A DNA stretch of 64,000 nucleotides from Costus lasius (Eukaryota; Streptophyta; Magnoliopsida; Zingiberales; Costaceae). The notes beneath the pieces were generated by a model. That model worked only from the letters and a program-made list of their open reading frames with translations, did no database searches and was not told the DNA's origin. A program made the position numbers and the translations under genes. Shown one piece after another: positions 11,305 to 22,111 of the stretch. Location: contig CM050451.1 of NCBI GenBank assembly GCA_027563935.2, positions 31,325,565 through 31,389,564 of the forward strand, given 5' to 3'. Numbering within the stretch: the stretch's first letter is position 1; every line of letters starts with the position of its first letter.

Positions 11305-12956
11305 TGAAAGTGGGGGGTGAAACCCTAAACGCATGCACTTCTAAAATTTTGCATGGGCGGAAACTTTAGGTTTCATGTGGATCGCATGTGGCATGAATAT
11401 ATGATCAACTTAAAACTTGCAAAGATCAAGTTGTGATCTTACCGTTGCCATTGTTTGGATGGCGACTTGGAAGCAAGAGGGCGATGCGGCTCTCCTCTAA
11501 AGTGGACGCACACAAGATGGCGATGGCTTCCTCCCTTGGCGTGAACCTTGTGCTAGCAAAGCTCTCCAAAGTGTCCTAGTCGCATGAAGGAGATCAGATG
11601 TTTTCTTGGCTGGCCGAATACCTTCTTTCACCCTCGTGGAGACGAGACACACGAGAGAGCTTAAGGCGAGAGAGGCGTTGAGGCGTTCTCTATTCGTGGG
11701 GAAGTGTCATAGCTTCCAAAAATAGTAAGTCATGACTTCATACGTTCACGCTTAGTGAACCAATCAAAACGCCCCCTTTAATTGAACCATGCGTTCACAT
11801 AAGTGAACCGGTTCAATTGACTTTGGTTCAAAGACCAAATCAAACCAAGACATGGTCTAGATCTCATTAAACCAAAAAGGCTCAAGATCTAACCACACAT
11901 CTCTTGATGCTCTTGATCTCATCGATCAAGCATCAATTCTCTCGATCGAAGCTTACCGATCTCAAGCCCTAATCAATCAAACATGATCAGACCAGATCTC
12001 ACTTACAATCAGAGTTTAAATTCCTTTAAACTGAACCAAAACAATTCAGTCCACACGATCTGACATAAGTAAGCCATATCATCAAATTGTGCGACCCTAA
12101 GGGTTTCCTTTAAATGTCGGTAACGATAACTTACGTTATCACGATCAGAGAGGGGTATCTAGCAACACATCACTGTCTCCCGATATAAAGGAAAGAGTCT
12201 TCCAAGACTACTCCCAAACCATAGCACAAGTGTGAACCCAAGTCACTTGACATATGTGTTTCCTTTGCCACTGGATGTTCTCGTTGGACAAGCGTGTCAA
12301 GCCTGTAACTCCAACATGATGAGAGTGGCTAGATCAGATGAACATAGTCATCTGGGTATGGCCATACATTTTCTCAACCATCTCATACAGGGGGCCCCTT
12401 TAGAACATCACACTCCAAACAAGGAGAAGGCAATCCTATATCTATCACTAGTGTCCTAACATGACTCATGCTCATTATCCAAGATAGTCTATAACCATTA
12501 TATTTCAAATGATATTGAACTACCTCAAGACAATGCCAATCATCATTTAGAAACACAAGTGATCTCAAGTCAGAGGAAATATGCCACTTGTTTGCAAATA
12601 AGGATTATTCATATTGTGACAAGCAATTGAATATCCTAAGTAGGGTCAGTCCAGTACATCCAATGCACCTATGAGTCTACATCTTATTCCATGCTCGAAG
12701 CATCCTATAAGATTAGAACACATATTAGTCTCAATCATATCAATGCTGTCTCATGTTCACCAAGATATCTCGACTAAGGACTATACTGCATGTCAGCGAA
12801 GCTGAACACCATTGAGACATTATTCAGAAGTATACATATAGCAGCAGATAATGCAACAACCTGAATAACAACCATTGCCTTTATAAACATAGTTTATACA
12901 TGATACTGATAATAACCCAAGGCCTCAAACATTAGCCTTAAGGGCATACCCCAACA
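11305..12956 (-). mobile_element. 5' LTR of copia element B
   Basis: On the + strand it runs from TGAAAGTGGGGGG to CATACCCCAACA, 1,652 bp. It is homologous to the other LTRs of the family. It is followed inward by the Met-tRNA primer site, so it is the 5' LTR of a minus-strand element. Confidence 0.92.
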
Positions 12957-13038
12957 GTTCGGTTAGTGATTCCTCGCTCCAATTCCTCTTGCTAGAGGCA
13001 CATCCCGGCTCGAAGATGCAGTAGGGCTTGACGACTTA

Positions 13039-13725
13039 GGCCCTATTGGGCACAGTTGGTTAGCTACTTTTGCTGGTCAAGATAATAGATTTCTGAAAAA
13101 CTGAGGTGTTTGGCAAGCTATTTCTCAGTTCCAAACCCAAAATCAGCATGGGTTTAAAAAAGCTAGGAGGGAGCTGCTTTTGACTGTTTTTTAGCTTTAT
13201 TAATATATATTTTTGTATCTCATGTCCGCACCTACATTCGTGTAGTCTTTATATGGTAAAATTATATTTTTAAATTATTATTTTGATAAAAATTATATTT
13301 TTAAATTATTATTTTTGATAAAAATTAGATTTTTAAATTATTATTTAGGTAAAAATTATATTTTTAAATTATTATTTTGATAAACATTATTAAATTTAAA
13401 ATTATTTTCTATTATTATTTAATATTTTCCCTTTTGTAAAATTTTTAGTAAAAAATATTAAAATTATTATTATTTAATTTAATTTTTAATATAAAATTAT
13501 TTATTTATTTTATTTTATTTTTAAATAATTTTTTTAAAAAAACTTATTTTTAAATAATAATTTTTAAAAATTTATATATGTTAAAAATATTTTTTTTATT
13601 TTTTAAAAAAATTGACGAGCATAATACTTTACCCAAACACCTTTAACTTTTCCAATCAGCTACTTTTTAATCAAAATTTTTTCAATCATCAAAAGCTAAA
13701 AATTTCATCTATACTAAACAAAGCC
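13039..13725. mobile_element. possible MITE, very AT-rich
   Basis: The ends are weakly inverted: GGCCCTATTGGGCACAG at the left and, read from the right, GGCTTTGTTTAGTATAG, about 10 of 17 positions alike. The interior is almost pure A/T with direct repeats of 'aaaattatatttttaaattattatttt' type near 13256-13380. This resembles Tourist/hAT-like non-autonomous elements, but no clean target duplication is visible. Confidence 0.4.
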
Positions 13726-14106
13726 ATAGTAGGTGAACTAAAACCCTTTATTTAAATGCCCAAAAATACCCCAAATAAGCTGTGTTGGGAGAAAAATGGT
13801 TCAATTCAATTTCATTTTAAAATGTCATGCGACCATTTCAAATTCACCTTGTGGACATAAGGCTTTTTATTTAAGTGGGTTATGGCTTCCAATGAACGCA
13901 AGTATTCATTGTTAATTACCTCTAAGTAGCTTAGGGCACCTTTGATTAAGAGATCTAAACATATAAAATTAAAATAATATTCAGAAGAACAATATCATTC
14001 ATTCATAACATCTTGCCATAAAAGGCTTACAATTTCAATACAATTTCATTTTCATTCTTTCATCTCTTTCTTCTTTCATTTTCTCAACTTTCATCTTTCT
14101 TCAGTC

Positions 14107-14870
14107 AATAAATATTCCTTCTTTGAATATTTATTTTATTTCAAGTGACAAAAGTTACTGCACTATATTATAATAATATCGAGGAACTATGCCCCGATAC
14201 CTAGTATCGACGTACGCACCTCCCAAACAATATTATTAACAATATGCCGTGACATCCTTTCGATAAATATTCCATCTGATTTATTTATCTAATTTCAATT
14301 TTTCATTCCTTCGATAAATATTCTTTCTGTGAATATTTATCTCTGATTTCATCTTTCATACTTCCAATTTTCATTTCTTCGATAAATATTCTTTCTGTGA
14401 ATATTTATCTGATTTCATCTTTCAATAAATATTCTTTTTGTAAATATTTATTTGATTTATCTTTCTTGGATAAATATTCTTTCTGTGAATATTTATCTAA
14501 TTTCATCTTTCAATAAATATTCTTTCTGCGAATATTTATTTGATTAATCTTTCTTCGATAAATATTCTTTCAGTGAATATTTATCTAATTTCATTTCATA
14601 ATTCTTTCTTTCATGTTTCGATAAATATTCTTTCTATGAATATTTATCTTATTTCCCTTCCTTCGATAAATATTCTTTCTTCAAATATTTATCTAATTTC
14701 TTTCATTTCACATTTCTTTCTTTTACCTTTCAAAATTCTTTCTTTCATAAATAAATATTCTTTATGTGAATATTTATTTTATTTCATCTTTCACGATTCA
14801 ATATTCTTTCTATGAATATTTATTTTATTTCATCTTTCACAAATAAATATTCTTTCTGTAAATATTTATT
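14107..14870. repeat. tandem array of about 13 hairpins
   Basis: Eleven units have the form GATAAATATTC or AATAAATATTC, a 7-base loop close to TTTCTGT, then GAATATTTATC or GAATATTTATT. They start at 14107, 14313, 14381, 14424, 14469, 14512, 14557, 14620, 14664, 14750 and 14842. Two degenerate units lie near 14262 and 14790. Linkers are T-rich ('tttcatctttc'). A unit starting with G always ends with C, and a unit starting with A always ends with T. Confidence 0.93.
14168..14232. repeat. dyad-containing direct repeat, left copy
   Basis: The block contains 'gaggaactatgcccc', the dyad CGATAC-CTA-GTATCG (14195-14209) and 'acgtacgca'. A diverged direct copy lies at 14872-14925 with the dyad CAATAC-ATA-GTATTG (14896-14910). 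The two copies bracket most of the hairpin array. Confidence 0.85.
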
Positions 14871-14871
14871 G

Positions 14872-14925
14872 TAATAATATTGAGGAACTACTCCCCAATA
14901 CATAGTATTGATGTACGCAATACTA
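14872..14925. repeat. dyad-containing direct repeat, right copy
   Basis: Copy of 14168-14232. Both arms of the dyad have changed in step (CGATAC to CAATAC, GTATCG to GTATTG), so pairing is kept. Confidence 0.85.
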
Positions 14926-15602
14926 TGGTTTAGACAAAATGCACAAATCAAAGTTAAGTTGAGTCAAGACCAATGTATGGTTTAGACAAATTCAAAGCCG
15001 AGTTGGGTTGATCAAGCACACATCATTTCTTATTCTTTCAACAGTCAAGTAATTTATTCTTTCCATTGAGTCATAGCAACATGGAATGATTTCGTCTTAT
15101 CTATACCTTGGATTAAGTTCAATTCAACTCAAATCAAATCTCATGGACATTAGATTAGGCCTAGCCAAATTTCTGATTTCTGAATGTTTCAAAATGTTTT
15201 CCAAGACTTAAGATTTAGTCAAAGTTTCATGTAACTTGTAAGATTGCAGGAAGTTTCATTTTGACTCCTTAATCAAAATTTCAGTTTCAAGTCAAAGTTT
15301 TAAATTTCTTATCCCTAATTTAATTATCGCGTTATTTTGAATTTTCGTCAAAATCAATTTCAATCCTTTATTCATATCTGATTGAACTTAGGATTTTAAC
15401 AAATAATGGTAAGTTGGACCATTACAGCTTAAACAGATTGGGCTAGTCAGGTGAAGATGGGCACGTGAAGCAGCCCAAAAATCCTCCGCTGGCCCAAATC
15501 GAGTGGAACAGGTGTGGCTGACCCAATTCTTGCATTGTTGGCATCAAGGGTGTCAATGCTTCGGCAAAATTGGCGTCGACAGCTGGTTTGGCGGATGCGA
15601 TA

Positions 15603-15855
15603 GATGATGTCGCCAGCGCCGATGAAAGCAGAAGAGCTAAGCAGCTTCGTCGGCTGCAACAGAATCGATGGCTGGCGGCATCTTCAGGGACGAAGGCGTC
15701 TTCAGCGGATGCATCAGGCAATGTCTCCGACAAATTCAAAGACGGCGGCATTTAGCGAACACGTCTGATGATCTCGCCAACGTTGATGAAAGCAGAGGAG
15801 CCAAGCGGCTCTGTTGGCAGCAACAGAATCGAGTGTTGGCAGCCTCTTCAGGGGA
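15603..15855. repeat. direct duplication, period 164 bp
   Basis: Blocks starting at 15603 and 15767 share 'gatgat.tcgccaacg..gatgaaagcaga.gagc', 'ggc.gcaacagaatcga' and 'gcctcttcaggg'. They are diverged and GC-richer than the surroundings. Open frames cross them on both strands, but none has a recognisable domain, so I do not call a gene. Confidence 0.7.
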
Positions 15856-16926
15856 TTTGGGCACTAGCGAACGAGATGGCTACAGTTTCGGCGGTAGAAT
15901 CACGCGGAAGCATGTTTTGCAGAAGTGGGCACCGTCCAACCTCCTTCCCTTCCTGTTCAGAAGCGTAAATGCGAAGGTTCGCTCCAACCAGCGGCTTCTT
16001 TGCAGGTGAATGCACTTGTTTGTTTCCTGCTCAAAGGCCGACGCGTAAAGCTTCACTCTGGCAAGCAGCTTCTTCTCGCGTCAAAGTCTCAAAGATGACA
16101 ACGATGAAGAGACGAGGAAGATTTCCTTCATCCCGTGCTCAGAGACGGATGCCTCCCTTCTAGCGGAAATCTTCTTCCTTCCTTTCCTGTTCAGAGACAG
16201 ACGCGAATCTTTTCGAGCAACAACATCTTCTCCTTGCGTTAGGGATGACAACGACGAAGAGGACAAGGAAAGCGGACACGCTTCATTTCAACCAGGATGT
16301 TTTCTCGCGTCAAGGATGACGACAAGGAAGACAGTTTCCTTCTTCCCCTGCTCATAGGCGGACGCTATCTTCTTCTAAGCAGCAACATCTTCACGTTAGA
16401 GATGTTGACGACGGAGAGGCGGATGCCATCTTCTGTCATTTTTGACTCTTCACCAAGCAGCAGGTGAACGAGAACAGGATAGGGAGAGCAAAGGCGGACG
16501 TGCCTCCTCCCAATCGGCGAGGTCTTCTCCTGTCAGGGATGACGATGAGGCGGGCATGCCTCACTTCATAGTTAATTTGGCGGCAAGATCTTGTGACAAG
16601 GTCGAGCGAAGAGAAGTAGTGTTTTCTTCTCTAGCCATCAAATTCTTACCGAAACTTCATTTTTTCTTCTCACGCCATCAAATTCTAGCAAGTTTTCATC
16701 TCTGTTTTTTTTTTTCATTTTCCTTCTCACGCATCTTCTTCTACCGAGACCTCATATTTTAATTTTCACTCACGCTGCTATTTTTTCTTCTTCTAAATTT
16801 CATCAACACCTCTTTCCTCTTTCATTATTCTTCCCATCTGAAAGGATCGCCAGGGAAAATAATTTTCAACGACAATAGACGTAATAGTTGCCGGAGGCAT
16901 AAAAATTGATTATTTTTTTTTTTTTA

Positions 16927-17080
16927 CTGGAGTTGTCTCTCCGTTGATGATTTTTGTTAACCGGAGTGTCACTCCGTCAATAGTTTTGATATCGGAGTTT
17001 TTCTTCTCCGTTGATGATTTTATTTACCGGAGTTTTCTTCTCCATCAATAGTTTTTGATATCGGAGTTTTCCTTCTCCGT
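16927..17080. repeat. CGGAG...CTCCG hairpin array, 5 units
   Basis: Units begin near 16927, 16960, 16992, 17027 and 17061, about 33 bp apart. Each has CGGAG, 5-9 pyrimidine-rich bases, then CTCC(G/A), followed by a 'ttgatgatttt' or 'tcaatagtttt' spacer. The array recurs in the second R1 copy at 34440-34605. Confidence 0.8.
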
Positions 17081-17870
17081 TGATGGTGTCTAGAGAGAAG
17101 CGAGGAAGAAGAAGAGAAGAGGAAAACTTACCTTCCATGTGCGTCGAGTACTCCACGTTTTCTTTTCTTTGCTCCCAAATTAGACAATAGTCCCTCTCTT
17201 CACTTCTCTTTTTTTCTTTTATTATCGCTTCCCCCACATTCCGTTTTTGGAACTATCGTAAATCCCCAAAAACTTCTCTTCAAACCGCCATGCACGATTT
17301 TTCTTTTTCTGAATTAAAAATAAAATAAATTTATTTTTAATTATTTGCCAAATAATCGCTTCTCAAAATTCATGGTCAAAATTGCCTTCTTTGACCCAAC
17401 GTTCGTAAATCTCAATCAACAAAATGGATATTAATATCCAATTTAAATTTGGTCAAAATCTTAAATTTCATGATAGAAATTGGAATTAATCCCAACTTAG
17501 TCATAATTTCAATTTTACCTTCTATTAAACCGAAACTCCTCATCACAATTTTATTTTATTTCCTTTTCGTGTTCCAAAAATTGTGGTGTCAAAATTATAA
17601 TTTTGACTAAAAAAAAATTGGATTATCGATCCTTTCTCCAAAAATTCAAGAAATTGGGATTAAATCCTAATTTAATCAAAGTTCCATCGTTGATAAAAAT
17701 TCTCCAACGAGCCGAGCAATTTATTTCTGCTTAGTCAAAAATTCTAACTTGACCCAATAATCATGGCAAGGTGATTTAATTTCTTTCAAAATTAATTTTG
17801 ATAAATTTCATTTCGATCAAAATTAATTTCAATAAATTACACATGTCTCAATTTTTTTTTATCTTCAACA

Positions 17871-18022
17871 AATGCTCCCACAAGTGTCCTTCTTTCAGCC
17901 ATGATGGACCCTTCTTCTCTCTCTTTAGCAAACCTCAATTTCCTGTGCAATCTAAGAGTTTTGTTAATTTTATGATCAAAAGGAACTAATGGTTCTGATC
18001 TAAGATTCCTGCGCGTAAACAA
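17871..18022 (-). pseudogene. start of an Athila-type gag, truncated by R1
   Basis: Downstream of the tRNA-Asp primer site on the minus strand, a short frame contains RNLRSEPLVPFDHKINKTLR and then a K/R/E-rich stretch. This resembles the opening of Athila-group gag proteins, for example the one at 22112. No ATG is seen at its start. It ends at the R1 boundary after about 50 residues. Confidence 0.6.
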
Positions 18023-18158
18023 GTAGAAAGTTAGAAAAGTTCAGATTTTTTAGAAAATAAAAGATAACTAGAATCTATCACAAAAAATACTAAAAACAAA
18101 AAACAAAAGGCTTAGTCTAGTAATATTATCAAATAAATCAATATTAACAAAACCAAGG

Positions 18159-18176
18159 TCCCCAGCAACGGCGCCA
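18159..18176 (-). other. primer-binding site, tRNA-Asp type
   Basis: On the minus strand it reads TGGCGCCGTTGCTGGGGA, one base from the perfect complement of the tRNA-Asp 3' end used by Athila elements. It lies just inside the LTR end. Confidence 0.85.
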
Positions 18177-18182
18177 AAAACT

Positions 18183-20110
18183 TGTTGTATGCTGCAAGTA
18201 TACGGATACTCGAAGTAATATTTAAGATATCAAACCACAGAGACCTCGTTGTTAAGTACCGACGAATTGAATTCTTACTAGCTAAACAAATCGAGAATGA
18301 TGAAAGTAAACAATCGAAATGGTATACGGAAATATCAGAGAGAGAATCTAGGACTAGGGGTTCATCCACCTCAATTTTAATGACTAGAAGGGAACAAAAT
18401 ATTGTCAGTCAAATTTCATTATGATAAAGATATAATTTCTTTTATAAAGGAATTAACTCGCTTTCGCGCAGATAATTATACAAAGAACCAATCTTCACTC
18501 TCGCACAGGATCTATTCAATGCCGAAGATAAGTAAATTATTGACAAAGAACTCGAGGATCACTCTCGTGCATCCGAATTCTAAGTCAAATATCTCAAGAG
18601 AAACTATGTATTCTCATACCATAATTTCTCAGGTTCTACTTAAGGTTCTCTGACAATCAGATATTTAATCTCTTACAATATCAAATCAAGTCTAACATAA
18701 TAACTCAATCCAAAGATCAGAAAATCAACATGGCAATAGAATTACTAAAAATCAGAATTAAGAACAATACCTAATCTCTTACGATAAGTTCTAAAATCAA
18801 TGATTCTCGGGATCCAAATTTTGCAATCAACTCCTTAGTCAATTTCACAAAATCCTAAAACATGCTGAAAGTATGAGACTAAGGAGAATTATAAGCAATC
18901 ATCACATAAGTAGAATTATCATAACAAAATCATCCTGACGAAATTAACAATGTCTAGTCATTAAGAAGTTAAGGGGATAACACCCCCATGTCCCATATGA
19001 AGGTTTAAGCTAGCATGATAGAAGAATTATAGCAAAACATAGTTTTAGAATGATTAGAAATCGAAAGAGAGGGGTAAAAGTTACAAAACAGGGCTGTAAT
19101 CAAAATTACAGCCCGTAATTTGCTTTTCATGCGATGAACAGTGGCGGCGTCTATGTTTTTGTTGATTTCTCCTCTAATCGATCTCCTTTCACTGTGAAAC
19201 TTCTGTGGTGTGTTCTCCTTCCTCAGGCGAAGCTTCATTGTAAATTTCGTGGCCGGAGATGGTCTGTGCGATGAACGGCAATGAACCTTAGCGCAGCGGT
19301 GATTCTCTGAAATTATCCATGAAGTGTTGATGAAAATTGTTCTTTTTTGCTTCAAAAATCATCCCCTCCTAATGCTGAGTCTTCCCCTTTTTACGGATCT
19401 TCAATTGGTGCCCTAAATCTCGAGAAATCATCTTTTTAAACTTTCAGTGGAAAAATCAGAAATCTAGGTTGATAATTACGGTACCGTGATGAACATTACT
19501 GTACTGCCATAATGGCTTCGGAGGTTTCTGTAAGGATTTCTTCCAAAATTACGGCACCGTGAAAATCCTTACGGTAGTGTCGTAATTCTTCCGAAATCTC
19601 TAAAAGTTTTTGTATGAAATTGGACCAAAATTACGGCACCGTGGAAAGTGTTACGGCAATGCCGTAATTTGTCCGAAATCCTTTGAAGTTTCTGCCTAAT
19701 TCTGACTAAAATTATAGCACCGTAATATTAATTACGGCAGTGCCGTAATTTCCCAAAAAACTCGCTGCAATCTGCTGCCGTGAAATCCATTACGGTAGTT
19801 CTCTAATTTCAGATTACGGGCGTAAAAATAATTACGGCACTGCCGTAATTTCTCTAGAAAGCTTGGTTTTAGTTGAAATTTGATGTTCAAACTCATCTTG
19901 ATGATTAGAACTCGCCCATGCACCGAAATTGCTTGAAAACGCGTAATAATGATGCCTTTTTACCTAAAATTGATCAAAAACCAAAGAAGGTGTAGATTCT
20001 GAAGTATTTGGCAAATAAGGCATAAAAATAAATCAAAAGAGCAAGATTATGACTCAAAAGGTTAGTTAATCAGTACGAAAAATACTATGAAATTTAGAGT
20101 CATCATCATT
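18183..20110 (-). mobile_element. Athila-type LTR E with a TTACGG palindrome array
   Basis: On the minus strand the LTR ends ...GCATACAACA at 18183, directly followed by the tRNA-Asp primer site. Its outer end lies near 20105-20115, where a TGATGA-type start resembles those of the related LTRs. Length is about 1.9 kb. The pre-array segment (20110-19860) has the same layout as in LTR D. A partial second copy is at 60915-62300. Confidence 0.75.
19475..19860 (-). repeat. tandem palindromic repeats, TTACGG type, 5-6 units
   Basis: Units begin near 19475, 19548, 19630, 19711, 19771 and 19813. The commonest spacing is about 73-82 bp. A typical unit carries two dyads, TTACGGcaCCGTAA and TTACGGCAgTGCCGTAA, separated by about 10 bases, then a 'tccgaaatc' type linker. 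The sequence is unrelated to the CACGG-type units, but the layout is the same. Confidence 0.85.
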
Positions 20111-20129
20111 CATCAATTTTCATCATTCT

Positions 20130-20531
20130 TCAAATGTGATATTTCTTCAAGAAGCGACCATTGATTGGCGGCATTGGGTGTTCTCCGTCTTGATCTATCA
20201 ATTGATTAGCTCCTCCTTCATAGATTTTTTCTATCACATGTGGCCCTTCCCAGTTGGGATTAAATTTTCCTCTTGCCATCTTGTTTGCTATCATGGGTCG
20301 TTGTAATACCAGAACGAGATCCCCTTCTTTGAACACATGTTTTATCGTCAGCTTATCATAAGCTCTGGACATTTGTGCTGGATATAGCTCCAAATTCTGT
20401 TGTGCACTTAATCTTTGCTTGTCTAAAGTATCTAATTCATCATGGCGTAGTTGCATATTTTCTTCAATTGTCATGCCATGTTGAACAGCAACTCTTAGTG
20501 ATGGTATTCCTATTTCGAGAGGGAGCACTGC
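20130..20531 (-). pseudogene. integrase C-terminal relic, Tat-like Ty3/gypsy
   Basis: The minus-strand frame starts AVLPLEIGIPSLRV at the edge of LTR D and contains FKEGDLVLVLQRPMI and GKFNPNWEGPHVIEKIYEGG. It ends NGRFLKKYHI with a stop. This is the C-terminal DNA-binding part of integrase in Tat-group Ty3/gypsy elements. The catalytic core should lie to the right but was cut off when element D inserted; its LTR starts at 20532. The minus-strand LTR E lies directly downstream. Confidence 0.85.
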
Positions 20532-21928
20532 TGATAGGTGTCAATTTTATAGGATTTAGAGTCTTGTTTCTACCATTATTATAGGCTTAACTTCTATTTT
20601 ATGTCACATTTTGATATCTTTTCTTGTAAAATATGGAATCTTCACTATTTTTTGTATTATTTGTGAAATACAGGTCATTTTACCATATTTTTGTGAAGAT
20701 TTTGATTTGATATTACGAGAAGATTCCTCATAGTGCTAGGAGGTCACATGTTAAATTTGAGGCAAATCGGAGCTTTCTGCAGAGAACATGGGCAGGCTAT
20801 GTTCACCGTCACGACCATGATCATCACTGTAGCAATCTGTGAGCCAGACACGGCCTGGCCATGCTCACCATCACACCTGTGACAGCTTCCGCGCAAATTG
20901 ACCTTTCGACAGTTTTTCGCCCGATTTGAGTGATTCCGAACTCGGAATTTGCTGAAATTTGGAGGGAAACTTCCTAACTGCCTAAGGAAGAGATAGAGCC
21001 ATAAAATAAGATTTTTTGAGTGGTTTTGGGGTCGAACTTTCTAGAGAGGTGACTTAGGGCGAAAAGGGGCGATTTTACTCATTCAAGAGCTCGATTCGAA
21101 GGATTTCTTTAGGGCTATCGAGAGAAGACCAAAGATCTATCGTCTCTTACCTAAGATCTGTAATTTCCCTTCTTTTTGTATACATTTTCGTGGGTTTTAA
21201 TTGTTAAACGATGCATGTTCTAGAGTAAAACCCTAGTTCGGGACTCGGGCGTAGCCCGTTGAACACATTTCCTCATGTAAAACATTTTATTGAATCTCAA
21301 TGATAGCTTTTAGTAAATTTACTTATTTAAATGAGTTGTGCTTATTGTGTATTTATGTTTTGGCCAAACATTTGTATTTGTTAAGTGTTACGAGATGAAC
21401 TGAGAGGTGAATCGTAACACTCGATCGTTTTCATTTAAACTTGTGACTAGAATTACGAGAGTCATTCGACGTCACTCAAGGATTTACGATATTTCATAGA
21501 GCTTAATGGGTCTCTTAGGTTAATTTTGCTATGAGAGTAGGAAATTAGCTTATGCTAGACACCAGATTACGCTTCGAGAGAAAGTAACCCGTACCACAGG
21601 AAAGATCGCCTTAAGTTGTTTACTGTCGGATTGCGCTTCGAGAGAAGAAGATCCGTTTTCTATTTCAATTCATTGATTGTTTTACATTTAAAGCTTTCAA
21701 CGAGGTGAAACCTGAAGTTCCGAACACTTCTTCAACTGTAATTTTCCCTTAAAGTCGTCGACTTCTTGGTTTGATAATTTAGTTAATTTAGTGTTAGAGC
21801 TATTCTTTTATTCCATGTTTGAATCATCTAGCTTTCAATGACACTAAAGGTCGGTACTTGACACCTGCTCCCTGTGGGAACGATATTATTTACTACTTCG
21901 ATAGACCGTGCACTTGCGGAGCCTATCA
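20532..21928 (+). mobile_element. 5' LTR of element D
   Basis: The LTR is 1,397 bp with inverted termini TGATAGG...CCTATCA, directly followed by AG and the primer site. It interrupts the integrase relic. Palindromic sequence at about 20780-20900 (caccgtcacgaccatg, acacggcctggccatg) occupies the place of the arrays in the related LTRs but is more decayed. Two near-identical 'cgcttcgagagaa' motifs sit at about 21570 and 21635. Confidence 0.9.
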
Positions 21929-21934
21929 AGTTTT

Positions 21935-21952
21935 TGGCGCCGTTGCCGGGGA
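21935..21952 (+). other. primer-binding site, tRNA-Asp, perfect
   Basis: TGGCGCCGTTGCCGGGGA is the exact 18-base complement of the tRNA-Asp 3' end. It starts six bases after the LTR end. This type of primer is typical of Athila-group Ty3/gypsy elements. Confidence 0.92.
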
Positions 21953-22111
21953 GCAAGACGTAGTCAATATCGAGTAAATAGTTGAGTTGATAGACTAGAT
22001 TTTTTTTTATTTATGTTTGCCTTTTGTTTTTCTTTTACTTGATTTGTTCATATTTCTTGTCTTCTTTCATTCTTCAAGCTTATATTATTCTCTGGTCTGC
22101 TAACCCTGTGC

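Larger units (their letters stand above)
9236..12956 (-). mobile_element. Ty1/copia element B, truncated after early gag
   Basis: On the minus strand this reads 5' LTR (12956 to 11305), primer-binding site, about 1.8 kb of leader, and the first 75 or so codons of gag. Homology then stops exactly at the outer end of element A's 3' LTR. The remaining gag-pol and 3' LTR are not found to the left, so a deletion or rearrangement joined the two inverted copies. Confidence 0.88.
13783..17870 (-). mobile_element. R1: 4.1-kb LTR-like repeat with hairpin arrays
   Basis: On the minus strand it begins TGTTGAAGAT and ends TCTCCCAACA, LTR-like termini. The right boundary is supported by a second copy (33540-35429), which shares about 1.8 kb of the right half and diverges at the same base. 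It carries a dozen AT-rich hairpins, a 164-bp direct duplication and a CGGAG/CTCCG array. No reverse-transcriptase coding is present. The size and structure suggest a very long LTR, perhaps of a chromovirus, but I could not identify the family and the left edge is uncertain. The flanks show no matching duplication. Confidence 0.5.

Noticed and set aside
13039..13725. Firm call of a Tourist MITE
   Set aside because: The terminal repeats match at only about 10 of 17 positions and no clean target duplication is seen, so it is kept as a low-confidence feature only.
14107..14870. CRISPR-like array of regularly repeated hairpins
   Set aside because: Spacers are low-complexity and similar to one another, spacing varies from about 43 to 88 bp, no cas genes occur, and the context is plant retroelements.
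15443..16009. Overlapping serine/alanine-rich frames on both strands
   Set aside because: Created by a GC-rich 164-bp direct duplication; no domain and no intact frame in the other copy.
13783..17870. R1 as a solo LTR with target duplication
   Set aside because: The flanking five bases (agctg and aatgc) do not match, so a simple solo-LTR history is not supported.
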